A stretch of DNA of 64,000 bases from Chlorocebus sabaeus (Eukaryota; Chordata; Mammalia; Primates; Cercopithecidae), in assembly GCF_047675955.1 (NCBI RefSeq), contig NC_132913.1, positions 71,915,236 to 71,979,235 of the forward strand, given 5' to 3'. Made by a program: the position numbers and the translations under genes. This document shows, one piece after another, positions 35,533 to 47,900 of the stretch (its first letter is position 1; the number at the start of each line of letters is the position of its first letter). Below the pieces are notes generated by a model. It saw only the letters and a list, made by a program, of their open reading frames with translations, did no database searches and was not told the origin of the DNA.

Positions 35533-35757
35533 TAGACAACATTTATTGAAACCTCAATGTTTAATGCCAGGTAATGTTGTAAGTGAATTAAAGGTTTGCA
35601 ACAAACCTTTAGAATATAGATACTGTTATTGTTATCAACTTTGCATAGATGAAAACACTGGAGTTGGAGAGAAGGTAGGAAATGCCTAGAGCTATGCAGT
35701 TAGAAAGTAGTGGAGCTGGAAATCTCACTCAAACAATATGCCACTAGAGCCCTGTTA
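35533..35757 (+). mobile_element. MIR SINE fragment
   Basis: ACAACATTTATTGAAACCTC, AATGCCAGGTAATGTTGTAAG, TATCAACTTTGCATAGATGAAAACACTGGAG, then GCTATGCAGTTAGAAAGTAG and TGGAGCTGGAAATC follow MIR order. Confidence 0.7.
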
Positions 35758-36699
35758 AAAACTATGTTAGAAACTATGCTACCCTGCCCCTAAGAGCAGT
35801 GCAAGGGAGAAGAGACATGTGGATTATGTGCTTATTTATACCACTAATGTTTTTAAGCCATGTTGCCTCAATATATTTCCAGACTGCATAGTTCTTAGAG
35901 AATATGGCAAGGTGTTTGATGTAATATTATAAGAATAACATTAATATTCTAAAGTCATATTTATAAACTTGTAAATCTGGGCCATTTATTTCTTCTAAAA
36001 GTGTTTTCAAGCATTTTTGTTAGATCTCTAACAGACTTAATGAATACAAAAGTGTTTTTGGTGAATTCATGAATGACTGAATGAATAAATTTAACTAAAT
36101 AGATTGATGGCACATCCTTCTATCAGTCCTATAATTTCCCATACTGTCTACTGAAAAATATTTTTGTGTAAAAAATGGTTTTCAGGACACATGTAGTTTA
36201 CATAATGCCTCTGTATTATAAGAATCTAGGCAGCCTATAGTCACAACCAAATACTAAGAATTATATGAAGTCCGTTTCAAAGTGATGAAAGTTAAAAAGA
36301 AATGATTGAGAGTAGAATAGTAAACACCATATATTTGATATAGGCTTAAATAATAAAAGAATGACTTACGAACTGATGTTAGGGCAGCTGTAAGTTTCAT
36401 CCTGTAAATTCATTGGAAGGCAACCTTGAATGACAAAGACAAACTGAAGACAGCAATTTCTGGAAAAGAAAATCAACAAAAATACCAAACTGATAGAAAC
36501 TGCCATCATAAATATGTTGTATATATGAGGAAGAGGGCAGTTCTAACTTGACAGAGGACGTTGTTATCTAAGTCAAAACTGCATTAGCAAAGAACCTGTA
36601 AAATTTGTAAACAGTAAGTGAATTATGTGTGTATTATTTGGAAATGACCCTCTTTAATTGTTAAGATGAAAGGACGAAGAAGAAAGAGGAGTTTTGTTA
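35758..36699. other. AT-rich stretch without recognised feature
   Basis: Nothing firm. GAATGACTGAATGAATAAAT near 36070 may be an L2 3' terminus, but the upstream part is not recognisable. Confidence 0.4.
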
Positions 36700-36945
36700 T
36701 ATGTATTCATTGTATAGTGATTACATCAGAGTAACGAGGATATCCATCACCTCAGATATTTATTATTTCTTTGTAGGGAGAACATTCAGAATCCTCTTTT
36801 CTAACTATTGGGAAAAATAAAATACATTGTTGTAAACTATATTTACCTTAACGTGGCAAAGGACACCACATCACATTGAACCCCATAAATATGTAAAATT
36901 ATTGTATATCAACTTAAATTAAATAAATTGTACATAGAAAAAGAA
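36700..36945 (+). mobile_element. Short L1 3' end with 5' inversion
   Basis: 36700-36866 reads as antisense L1 3' UTR (GATATCCATCACCTCAG, TTCTTTGTAGGGAGAACATT). From about 36867 the + strand becomes sense and runs to the L1 terminus (GAACCCCATAAATATG, TTGTATATCAACTTAAATTAAATAAA). The end of the inverted piece and the start of the sense piece are adjacent in normal L1 order, so nothing was lost at the junction. This is a textbook twin-priming product of only about 240 bp. Confidence 0.75.
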
Positions 36946-39657
36946 ATGGTCTTTGTTTTAGTGTTTACCTTGTTTTAATTGCATGTATTTTAATGTAAAA
37001 TTGTGATTAAACCCTTCTAAAATCACTAGTTTTATAATAAGTAGACTACCAAGAGCCACAAAAACAATGTTACAGCAGAATACAACCAAAGACTTGAAGT
37101 GTTTCTAGGTATAATTTTGGGAAATAACTAGAAAGATATTGTATATAACACAATAGAGAAAGGGAATTTTTGGCCATTCTGCTAAAATAAATTTTCTGTT
37201 TCTTTCAGTAATAAAACGTTTCCAAAATAGTTTGAATATATGCCTTCTTTTCTTCAAAGTGTGTTTTAGTCATTTTATAATGTTGCCTGAAATCATGAGT
37301 AAGAGGGCAAATTAACATCTAGTTTGATTCAAATGAGGTTAGCTGTTTTGCCTGACACTGCTTACAGTCATTTTATTATGCCTTAGGAACATTTTATCTA
37401 AAGGGAGAAAAGAAAGATTTAGTGCCACTAGATGTCTAGAATAATCAAATGGCCATTAACAGCTTGATTTTCTTAAAAATCAGGTTCATTTTTTTTTCTC
37501 CAAGTTGATATCATAAAAATATGAAGGCAAATTAAATGCTATGAATTCATAGTACAGTCTCTCTGGGAAAATGCTATTACTGTAGAATTGCTAACCACTA
37601 ACAAATTACTACAATTAGAGTTACCTGAGTGTTGTTTTAAGGCCACTCTACCTCACTAAGGTTATATGATTCCAGAATTTGTGTTTCTTGCATTAATGTT
37701 AAGACTCTCTGAGTGCAAAAGGGGAGCTACTTAATGATTATTCATTTGATAAAGCACTTTGGTGTCAAAAAGAGTTCTTTCGAGTTTAGATTCTTATAAA
37801 TCTGAAGTAATTATAGGTCTTTGGGGGAAATTTGTCTGTATTTTTATTTTACAATAAGAGCTACAAGGAAAATCACTCTTTGTAAGCCAGTAGTAGAATA
37901 AAAATAAAAATAAAAAAATACATACTTGTTTTCTTTTTAAAGAACCTTGTTTTCACTGCTATATCTAAGAATTAAAAGTCTATATGTACTAATATATGTT
38001 AATTGTATCAGTAATTGCATAGTCACAATTCTTTATGATAATTACCTTCAATAATCTGTCAAATTTTGATGTTATGAGACAGCTGGAATGCAAGTGTTTA
38101 AAAGCTGTTACAGGCCATAGAGATATGAATTTACATGCAAGAAACTGAAATATTTATGGTAGAAGTTATGTACATTTCATATTTTAGCTCTTCAGGCAGT
38201 CATCCCTTGGCATATGACTCCTCAAACTTAATTCATCAGTTTCTGATTTTGAATTTGAATAATCCCTTTTGTTTTTCCAGTTCTGCCACTTTAAATTTCT
38301 AATCCTGACTCCTGATTTCTTCTCTATTCCTAACTCCCTTCTTTACTTCTGTATTATGAAATCATCCTGATAAAGAGTTCACTAATCAAAATTTTAACTA
38401 TCACCTTGAAACTTTGATTTCAGAACTGATCTGGTTCATAATAAAGATATTATCCTGATTAACAATAAATTTAATGTCACTTTGCTCAGTCATGTACATA
38501 TGTCGAAAAGTATCCAATAGCACACTGAATGGAGAAATTCAGGGAAGCAGGAATTTACAGTTAATATTTGAGTTACAATTATGTGGAATTTTTTATGGAG
38601 TCATGTTTACATATGTTAATTTGCCTCTGTATGTTATGTGTATATATGTTGTGTATATCTATGTAGAGATATACTTAAAATAACTTTATTAAGTGATGGC
38701 AGTTTTGTACCTTCTCGTTTTGTCAGCCAATTTTATAAGCATATTTATACCTAACAACTCAGTAAATATTGTTTGAATCTCTGGGCTTTTTTTTGTCTAT
38801 GCATATGTCATATTATGCATATCAGAATTTTCTGTCTGGCTTATTTTGTTTTTTGCAGTAACTCCTATTTGATTATAAGCAATTTAATTGCAATATAACC
38901 ATTACAGCTTCTACAACACAAAGGCTTCTTTTTCTTACATTTCGTGAAGTGTTTACTACCCAAATAATTTTAATGGAAAAAACTGTAGTATTTACTATTA
39001 AAAGTCTGAGTGTTATATACACATTTTCTCAGAATCAGAATCACTATTGGTAAAAAGTAGTTTTATTACTGGCTTATTTGCTGTGTAGAACCAACCTAGT
39101 ATAAATGGAATCTGTTAGAGTTTGATTTAAAATAAACATACCACAAACAAAATATTGCTAAACGCTGTTCCATAAAGCATGCATAGTGAACATATATACT
39201 CTAGTTATAGTTAACAATCATTGAAATGAAAATATCAATGCAGGAAACATTTGTTTGCAAAAGAATAGCTGTGTATTTTGAACAAATGGTGCAGTATAGA
39301 GATAAAGGCACATTTAACTTATTTAAAAAAGTGAAATTTAAAATAGTGTATATATAAAATCCAGAAAAATATGTTTTGAAGATAAATCTGTTGAGCCTAA
39401 TTAAAACAAAAAGACCAATATGATAAATCTCAGAAGGACTATACTTTTTTCAAAATTACAAAACTTTTAGGAAAAACTACTTTGCTTTATTTCAAAGATG
39501 TGAAAAGTCCTTTAAGGACCTTAAAGAGAGTTGTAGGGGTACCATCAGCCACAATGTTAATATACTGATATAAAATTATACCTGAGAAGTGAATCTATAG
39601 TAATGATTGGTATTTAGAGAAGAGAGAGAACACTTTCAGAGTGAGTTTCAGGAAATC
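36946..39657. other. AT-rich stretch without recognised feature
   Basis: About 2.7 kb. Only an A-rich (AAAAT)n-like run near 37897-37918 stands out. Confidence 0.5.
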
Positions 39658-39927
39658 TTTTTCGTTTTGAGACCGAGTTTCACTCTTGTTGCCCAGGCTG
39701 GAGTGCAGTGGCACTATTTTGACTCACTGCAACCTCTGCCTCCCAGGTTCAAGCAATTCAACTGCCTCAGCCTTCCTGAGTAGCTGAGATTATAGGCATG
39801 CGCCAACATGCCCAGCTAATTTTGTATTTTTAGTAGAGATGGGGTTTCTCCGTATTGGTCAGGCTGGTCTCGAACTCCCGACCTCAGATGATCCACCCGT
39901 CTTGGACTCCCAAAGTCTTGGAATTAC
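39658..39927 (-). mobile_element. AluS-like element, 5'-truncated
   Basis: Antisense Alu with GAGACCGAGTTTCACTCTTG, TTGCCCAGGCTGGAGTGCAG, TAGTAGAGATGGGGTTTCTC and CTGGTCTCGAACTCCCGACC. It stops at GGAATTAC, so the Alu 5' terminus is missing. The T tail is short (TTTTTCGTTTT). Confidence 0.93.
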
Positions 39928-41470
39928 TTCTTGAAAGAGGTTGAAAAGAATATAGGTAGAATTTCCAACAGAGAAACAGGAAGGACATTGAAAGGGTGGA
40001 TCCCTATAGAGTATGTTGAAAAGATGCTCAAAGTTATAGTTTAGGTTAAGTTCTTGTGGAAGATTAGTGAAAAAATAAATTAGTCAGAGTCCTAAGTTTT
40101 TGAAATCCCTTGAATTAAAGAGTTAAGAGATTTGAACTTTGGTTAATGGAATTTTTTGAAGACAGAATGGAAAGCCCAAAGCTGGTATCTTAATCTGAGT
40201 TTCTAAGAACACAGAGCCTGAAGGTAAGCTTATATGCTTTTATTTTCTTAGGAAATGAATCTCAAAGCACAAAAGTGAGGGACACTGCATTGAATCTGGG
40301 AAGGAGAAAAAGCCTGAATGACACTGGTCACTCCTAACATCAACTGACTGCTCAAACCTTGAGGGGATGCCCTGAGAATCCATGTAGACCCTGTCTGGAC
40401 TGTTTCTCATGGAAAGAAAGAAAAAAGTAACAATACTTCCCAAATTACAATTGGTTAAACCATTTGAGAACAATTCTCAAATCATGTTCGTTAAACATTC
40501 ACCCCATAAACTCCTGCTCTTTCAGGTTATAAATTGGGCAAGAAATGAGGCAGTGTTAGATTGCACCTGTTTGAGGTTAATCAGAGCCTAAGCAGAGATG
40601 AGACTGGAAGAAGTGATGCCTGGATGATAGGAAGCATGTAGGAGATTTCTGAAAGTTGTGATATTTTAGGAAAACTGATTTCATCGCATAATTGAGAAAA
40701 GGATATTGAAGACAGTAAGCCCAGTTAGAAAATTTTTAAAATAGTCCAGGTGAACATAATGAAGAACTTTATTGGCATAGTGGTATTAGGAATAGGAAGA
40801 AAAGAGTGACTATGAAAAGGTACAGGTAAAATAAATTTTCAGAGCATAGCAGGTGACTGGATATGGGAATATAAAAATAAATATGATATTACATATGTAA
40901 GCCTTGATTTCAATAGTAACAATTTTCTAATCATGTATATGAAGAGTGTAGCTAAAAAGATAACCCAGAATACATTCTCATTTTCATATTCAATAAATGT
41001 TTTCTGCTTTCTTCTTCAGAGTACAACCACAATTATAGCCTCAGTCATTTTTGTAGTAACCCAAGAGGTTAGGAGATGACTGTTCTCTGAAGGCATGGTA
41101 CCTATTTTTTTCTTTCCCTGAAGTGTAGGTTTGTGCTACGTGATTAATAATTGATTTCAGATAGTTTATATAGACTATTTTTTAAGAAAAACAACTTCCT
41201 TTCACACACACATACACACACATAACAACACATATATAAACACAATGAATATGCATCTTGGCAAATGACTATTTCATGTGCTAGAGTGGTAGAAAATGTG
41301 GCTTGGGGCTTAAAACACAAAAAAGTCATGGCTTTCATTCATGAAAGTTATCGAGCAACAGACTGACACCTGACATCACCTCTACCTCTGCTATCATGGC
41401 ACCTTTTCTTATGAGCCATGGATCAATGAGAGGAGTAGTTGAGGAAAGAAGCTGACTGCTATTCACTTGA
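39928..41470. other. Mostly unique stretch with a possible unassigned repeat
   Basis: About 40190-40560 has the same opening words as 30395 onward and may be a second copy of that unassigned repeat. A CACACACATACACACAC-type run lies at 41204-41222. No gene recognised. Confidence 0.4.
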
Positions 41471-41472
41471 TT

Positions 41473-41598
41473 ATTAATGGGTGCAGCACACCAACATGGC
41501 ACAAGTATACATATGTAACAAACCTGCACATTATGCACATGTACCTTAGAACTTAAAGTATAATAATAATAAAAAATAAATTAAAAAAAAAAAAAAAA
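41473..41598 (+). mobile_element. L1PA 3' stub, severely 5'-truncated
   Basis: TTAATGGGTGCAGCACACC, AACATGGCACAAGTATACAT, ATGTAACAAACCTGCACATT, TGCACATGTACCTTAGAAC, TTAAAGTATAATAATAAT and an A-rich tail. This is the last ~120 bp of a primate-specific L1 (L1PA group). Confidence 0.92.
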
Positions 41599-41599
41599 C

Positions 41600-42420
41600 C
41601 CTTTGCTGTTGAAGTCACCTTTTGGTGACTATTCACATGGGGCACAAACACCTTCTTGTTCTCTCCCCACCACCCCCATTCAGAGAGCTCTATCAACATA
41701 ACTCTTCACCAGACTTCTTTATCACCATTTTTTTCAAACATGTTCCTTCCAAGTCCCTGACCATTCAGTCAGACCAGTGGATACAGCCCATGAGTTGGTA
41801 TATTATCACACATCTGGACACTTCTTCCAAGCAAAGTGAACAATCGCTGTTGTTCGGTGCTGCTGTCTTAGAAAGAGGCTGTAGTCCTGCAACTGTCCAC
41901 TTTAAGGAGGTGCCTACATGGTACATGTTGTACAGGATCATTCGTAAATCAGATCCAAGTCCTCTTACTCTGTTAACTAATTACTGGGAACTCCTCATGA
42001 GGTCATAAGCAGAGAAGGCAGTATAGCAAAAGTGCAGGCTCGGGGCATTGAGGCCATTTCTACATGTAACTTACTTGTTAGTTCAGGGCGCGATCACGTA
42101 TATACCATTTTCATTTGATGATAGAGTGCTGCTTATAACTTTCAAATTTAGAGTTTGGTGGGTCAGATAACTGAAGCTCTGACTTTAATAACATGAAGGT
42201 AACTGTGAGTTGTCTAGCCTGACATTTCAGTGAGAGATATGGAGTCTTCAGATGATCATCCCCGTCTTTTGAAACACCTGACCATCAGGACAGCTGTGGT
42301 TTAGGACTATATATTAGACCATACAGCTATAATAGTTTTGATTGCACTCTATGTTTCATTATTCATTGGAGAGCTGGTATCCACAATATCCAACTTCGTG
42401 TGTGTCAATACATCATGTGT
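41600..42420. other. Higher-complexity stretch, unrecognised
   Basis: GC content and complexity rise here compared with flanks. A 128-codon + frame at 41622-42008 has no domain that I recognise; it lacks a clear upstream promoter or splice context. The stretch might be internal sequence of an old ERVL-type element, but I cannot show this. Confidence 0.3.
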
Positions 42421-42879
42421 TTAAACATTTAAAATTTTGGTAGGAAATGTGTTCCGTACTGATGAGCATTTACTACTTTCCTCTACACAATAGAACTAAA
42501 GCTACATGAATATCATAGGAGTTAAGCCAGGCAGAGTTTGTATGTGTATTTCAATAATTTTAGTAAAGCATATCAGCTTATCAGGAGTCCTTGTGTGCCG
42601 TATTTTTATGTGAAAATCCTTTACCTGAAATTCCAGGTTTGTTAACTTCATAGGAATAAAGAGATTCAAGGTTGCCAATTGTCTACTGCTTTATAACTTG
42701 TATTGACTCATTAGGACTGACTTTGCATATCCAAATATAGTATGGAAACATCACATTGAAGAATGTTAACATTATTTTTAGAATGGAGGCTTTCTTCCCT
42801 TATTTAAAACCACTCACCTAGCCACTCTTAATATGTGTACATGGGTAATTTTGGGGGTTGTGTGTGTGTAAAGAATTAT
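42421..42879. other. AT-rich stretch without recognised feature
   Basis: Nothing recognised. Confidence 0.5.
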
Positions 42880-44215
42880 AACTTTATTTCATTTTTACTT
42901 TATTCTATAATTGCAACTTTTATTTTAGATTCAGGGATAATGCCAGATTTGTTATATAAATATATTTTCTGATGCTGAAGTTTGAGATACAAGTGATCCT
43001 GTCACCCAGAGAGTGAGCATAGTACCCAGTAGGTAGATTTTCAAAGCTTGCCCCCTTCTCCCTATAGTAATCCTCAGTGTATGTTATTGCCATCTTTATG
43101 TCCATGTTTACCCAATGTTTAGCTCCCACTTATAAGTGAGAACATGTAGTATTTGGTTTTCTGTTCCTGTGTTAATTTGCTTAGGATAATGGCCTCCAGC
43201 TACATCCATGTTGCTGCAAAGAACATGATTTTATTCTTTTTTATGGCTACATAGTATTCCATGGTATATATGTATGATATTTTCTTTATCCAATCCTCTA
43301 TGGATGAGCACCTAGGTTGATTTCATATCTTTGTTATTGTGAACAGTGTTGCATTGAATGTATGTGTGCATGGGTCTTTTTGGTAGAATGATTAATTTTC
43401 TTTTGGATATATACCCAGTAATGAGATTTCTGGGTGGAATGGTAGTTCGAAGTTCTTTGAGAAATCTCCAAACTGCTTTCCACAGTGGCTGAACTAATTT
43501 ACATTCCTACCTACAGTGTATAAGCATTCCCTTTTCTCTATGGCCTCTTCAGCATCTGTTATTTTTGACTTTTTAATGATAGTCATTCTGACTGGTGTGT
43601 GATGGTATCTCATTGTGGCTTTGACTTGCATTTCTGTAATAATTAGTGATTTTGATCGTTTTTTCCTATGTTTACTGGCTGCTTATATGTCTTCTTTTGA
43701 GATGTGTCTGTTTATGTTTTGTACAAACTTTTCAATTTTTTTTTTTTTTTTTTTAGTGCTTGTTGATTTGTTTAAGTTCCTTATAGGTCCTTTGTCAGAT
43801 GCATAGTTTGCAAATATTTTTCCCATTCTATAGGTTGTCTGTTTACTTTCATGATAGTTTCTTTGCTGTGCTCTTTAATTAGGTCCCACTTGTCAATTTT
43901 TGTTTATGTTTCCATTGCTTTTGAGGACAAAAAAAGAGCCTGAATAGCCAAAGAAATTCTATATAAAAAGAACAAAGCCAGAGGTATTACATTACCTAAC
44001 GTCAAACTATACTATAAGGTTACCCTAACCGAAACAACATGGTACTGATGGAAAAACGGACACCTAGATCTATGGAACAGAATAGAGACCCCAGAAATAA
44101 AGCTACACATCTACAACCTTCTGATCTTCAACAGAGTCAACAAAAATAAACAATGAGGAAAGGACTTCCTATTCAATAAATGATACTGGGATAACTGGCT
44201 AACCATATGCAGAAG
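42880..44215 (-). mobile_element. L1 with 5' inversion (L1PB/L1PA-older type)
   Basis: 42880-43930 is antisense: 3' end (TGCAACTTTTATTTTAGATT, CCTGTCACCCAGAGAGTGAG), then ORF2 C-terminal region (GGCTACATAGTATTCCATGG, ATATACCCAGTAATGAGATT, CTTTCCACAGTGGCTGAAC). At about 43931 the orientation flips and the + strand reads sense ORF2 (GAGCCTGAATAGCCAAAGAA, CATGGTACTGATGG, TGGAACAGAATAGAGACCCC, TGGGATAACTGGCTAACCAT). The sense piece ends shortly upstream, in L1 order, of where the antisense piece starts, with roughly 150 bp lost at the junction. Frames are broken. Confidence 0.9.
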
Positions 44216-44399
44216 ATACATATACAAATACAAATATTACTAAAATATTGTATTGCCATATATAAATATTAACTCATGATGGGAAATTCTATATAATAAC
44301 TTAATAACTATTTAGTCTTACAATCTATGACAAGGAAATATGTATCTCTATAAATATACACTATGTAAAGTAATCTGTGTCCATTGAATAAAATGCCTT
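44216..44399. other. AT-rich spacer
   Basis: Nothing recognised between the inverted L1 and the L2 fragment. Confidence 0.5.
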
Positions 44400-44770
44400 G
44401 TGAAACTTTAATATGTAACCACCTCAGACTTTCTTCCTGCTTTGAACATCTCAAGGATCTCCCACTGAACTCAGAATGACATTCAAAATCCTTATTTTAA
44501 GTCTTTACATGTTTAATATTTCAATCTTCTTACTACTGTAGTCCCATCTCCCACTTCACATACCCTCTAAACTCCAGTGAGCCTACACATGGCTGCTCTC
44601 TTCTTGTCATTCAGCTCTCTCCAGTCACATGTCATCTCCCCAGATGAAACCTTCCTGGCTACCAAATCCAATCCCCTCTGCAGTTTCTATTACTTCAGCA
44701 ATTCTACTTCCTTGAGGAATACATCACCATGTGAAATGACCTCATTAGTATTTTTACTGCCATGTGCAAG
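44400..44770 (+). mobile_element. L2 LINE fragment
   Basis: Pyrimidine-rich sense L2 3'-region wording: TCAGAATGACATTCAAAATCC, GTGAGCCTACACATGGCTGC, TCTCCAGTCACATGTCATCT and ATGAAACCTTCCTGGCTACC, which follow the order of the L2 3' region. Diverged. Confidence 0.55.
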
Positions 44771-45028
44771 GACTTAAAGAGGGTTTGTACTGCCCTTTGG
44801 GGTATACAACAATCTTTCACTTGGTCTGGAATTTGATTTCAGAGTGTCGGTGCCTGCTTTTACTCTCTGAAACTAAAGAATTTTATCTCAAGAAACAAGT
44901 TGCCTTAGGATCTTCTTTTACTCTCACAAATGAAACCAAGTCATGTAGATATGAATCAGCTATGAAGTAATATTGAAAATATATTTGGATTGCACTTATT
45001 TATTTTATTTAGTATAGAAAATTAAATG

Positions 45029-45071
45029 AATATCTATCTATCTATCTATCTATCTATTTATCTATCTATCT
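45029..45071. repeat. Tetranucleotide repeat (ATCT)n
   Basis: About ten ATCT units with one TATT interruption. Confidence 0.95.
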
Positions 45072-45445
45072 AATATGTGTGATTTCTCTGAAATTTTTTT
45101 CCTGTTTCCAATATTATTCTGAGGACAATCCCGTAAATTAAGGAAACTTAAGAAGGCTAGTATTTCCTGAGTATAAACAATACTTTTGTATATTTGAAAT
45201 ATTTAAAAGTGGTACAGTTTGCACATGAGTGTAGAGTTTACTGTAACTAAAGAATTTAAAAAACCTTGTGTCTTCTCTCAGAAACAATCTAAAAAGAATT
45301 ATTTTAGTAGATGAGAAATTACCAAAAAATCATCTCTAAAGGTGACTTCCAAAATAATGATGTTTGCATACGCTTTTAAAAAAAAAATTCTTGGCTCCAA
45401 ACATAAACTTTCTAGTGTACTACTTTTCTTTCTTTAGACTTTTCA

Positions 45446-45478
45446 TATATATATATAATATATATATACACACACACC
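45446..45478. repeat. (AT)n/(CA)n dinucleotide tract
   Basis: CATATATATATATAATATAT followed by ATACACACACAC. Confidence 0.9.
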
Positions 45479-45764
45479 ATATTGTGTATTTTAATACCAG
45501 GAAAATATATTTTTGCTATAAGACACTGCACAAAACAACAAAAATCATATAGAAGCATAAAGTATAGGAATTCTTCTACATTTCTTTATATTAATATACC
45601 TAATTCAGTTATGTAAATATATAGTACTTATATTGCTTTGTGGGCTTCACACCAGGAGTTCAAATAGTTTTTATTACAGGAAATGGTATCTGCTTTTTTA
45701 TTTGTTATTCTTTTTCTTAATAGAATGGAAGAATCTCCAAGTTATTACCTTCAAAGTGGTCTTG

Positions 45765-47867
45765 TACTTTTAATTTAATATTTTATTCAGGTATAATTGA
45801 CACACAGTAAACCGTAGATGTGTACTTACAAAATTGTATACATTTTGAAATAGGTATACATGGGTGAAACTGTAACTATAATAATGATGATAAACGTATC
45901 CATCACCCTCTAAGATACCTTGTGCCCCTTTACAATGATGTTTTCCCTACTGTTGTGAGCCTTGAATTCCCAAGGAACCATTCATTTACTTTCTTTCACT
46001 GTTGAATTGTTTGCCTCTTTTATAATTATAAATAATTTATACTTTATATACTTTTTTATTTTTTGTGCCTTTAAACCACATTCTGAAAGCAAATACCTTA
46101 TAATTTTAATCTTCATAAATTTTACCCTTTCTTTCTTGCTTTTATTGTAGTGAGAACACTTAACTTGATACGTAGCCTCTTAAAGTTTTAAGTATATAAT
46201 ACAGCATTGTGAACTATAAGTACAGTGTTGCATAACAGATCTCTAGAACTTACTCATCTTGTTAAACTGAAACTTTATACCCTTTAAAAAAGAACTCCTT
46301 ATTTTTTCTCACCCCAGCCCCTAGCAACCATCATTCTATTTTGTTTTTATGAATTTGATTGTCTTAGATTTCTCATATAACTGAAATCATGCAGTATTCG
46401 TCCTTCTGTGATAAGCCAATTTTACTTAGCATAATCTCCTCCAAGTTTAACATGTTGCATAGGTATGATTTCCTTCTTTGTTAAGGCTGAATAATATTTC
46501 ATTCTATGTCTATGCCATGTTTTGTTTATCTGTTTATCCACTGATGAACATTTAGGTTGCTTTCATATCTTAGCTTTTGTCAATAATGCTGCAATGAAAA
46601 TGGGAGTCCAGATTTTTTTTGAGATCATGATTTTAATATTTTGGATATATATCCAGAAGGAAGATTGTTAGATCGTATATTAGTTCCATTATTAATGTTT
46701 TGAGAGATATCCCTATTGTTTTTTATAGCAGATACGTCATTTTACATTCCCACCAGCAGTGTACAAGTGTTCCAATTTCTCCACATTATCACCAGCATTT
46801 TAATCTTTTGTTTACTTTTTTATAGCAGCCATTCGAACAGGAGTGTAGTGATATTTTGTTGTGGTTTTGATTAGCTTTTATTTGAGGATTAGTGATGTTG
46901 AGCATCTTTCCATCTATCTGTTGACCATTTGTATGTTACTTTGGAGAATTGTTTTCTCACGTGCTTTGTCCATATTTTAACTGGGATATTTGCTTTTTTG
47001 TTATCAAGTTGTAGAAGTTACCTGCGTATTTTAAGTATTAATCCCTTTTCAGATATATGTTTTGCAAATATTTTCTCCCATTCTGTATGTTGCCTCTGCA
47101 CTCTGTTGGTTGTTTCCTTTGCTGTGCAGAAGCTTTTAAGTTGGATGGAGTACTACTTGTCTGTTTTTACTTTTGTTGCTTGCACTTTTATGCATATTTT
47201 AAAAAATTGCTTAGGCTAATGCCATGAATCTCTCCTTCTGTGTTTTCTTTTCTGAGTTTTAATTAACCTTTAATCCATTTTATTTTGTGTGTGGTGTAAC
47301 ATAAACATCCAATTTTATTGTTTTTCATGTGAATCATCAGTTTTCTCAACACCATTTATTGAAGAGACTGTCCTTTCTCCTTTTTGTATTATTGGCACCC
47401 TTGTCAAAGATCAGCTGACCATATATATATATATGGGTTTATTTCTGGGCTTTCTATTCTGTTCCATTATTATGTCTGTCTATTTTAATTCCATTACTAT
47501 CTATACTGTTTTGATTACTATAGCATTGTAGTGTATTTTGAAATTAGGAATTGTAATGCATCCACTTTGTTCTTCTTAAGATTGATTTGACTTTTGTGAA
47601 TCCTTATGAATATAAGTATAATTATAGTATTTTTCTGTAAGAAATGCATTAGAATTTTAATAGGGACTTCAGTGAATCTGTAAGTCTTCTTGAGTAATAA
47701 GGACACTTTCCCAATATTAAGTCTTCCCGTCCACAAACATGGGATGTCTTTTTGTTTTTTTTGGTGATTTCTTTAATTTCTTTCATCAGAGGTATGTAGT
47801 TTTCAGTGTACAGGTCTTTCACCTACTTGATTAAGTTTATTTCTATGAAGTTAATTCTTTTTGATGA
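45765..47867 (-). mobile_element. L1 3' half, antisense (L1MA/L1MB type)
   Basis: 3' UTR antisense from about 45765 (TTCAGGTATAATTGACACAC, ATCCATCACCCTCTAAG, CACCCCAGCCCCTAGCAACC), then ORF2 C-terminal antisense: GCTGAATAATATTTCATTC, TTTACATTCCCACCAGCAGT, CATTCTGTATGTTGCCTCTG, CACCATTTATTGAAGAGACTG, CTTGTCAAAGATCAGCTGACC and further into the ORF2 middle. Frames are broken. The match stops near 47867, several kilobases short of a full-length ORF2. Confidence 0.9.
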
Positions 47868-47869
47868 TA

Positions 47870-47900
47870 TCAAGTGATCTTCCTGCCTCAGCCTCACAAA
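47870..47900 (-). mobile_element. Alu-like scrap, ~30 bp, at an L1 junction
   Basis: TCAAGTGATCTTCCTGCCTC followed by AGCCTCACAAA closely matches the Alu right-monomer antisense words (caagtgatcctcctgcctcagcctcccaaa). It lies exactly between the ORF2 part and the ORF1 part of the flanking L1 sequence. Confidence 0.55.
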
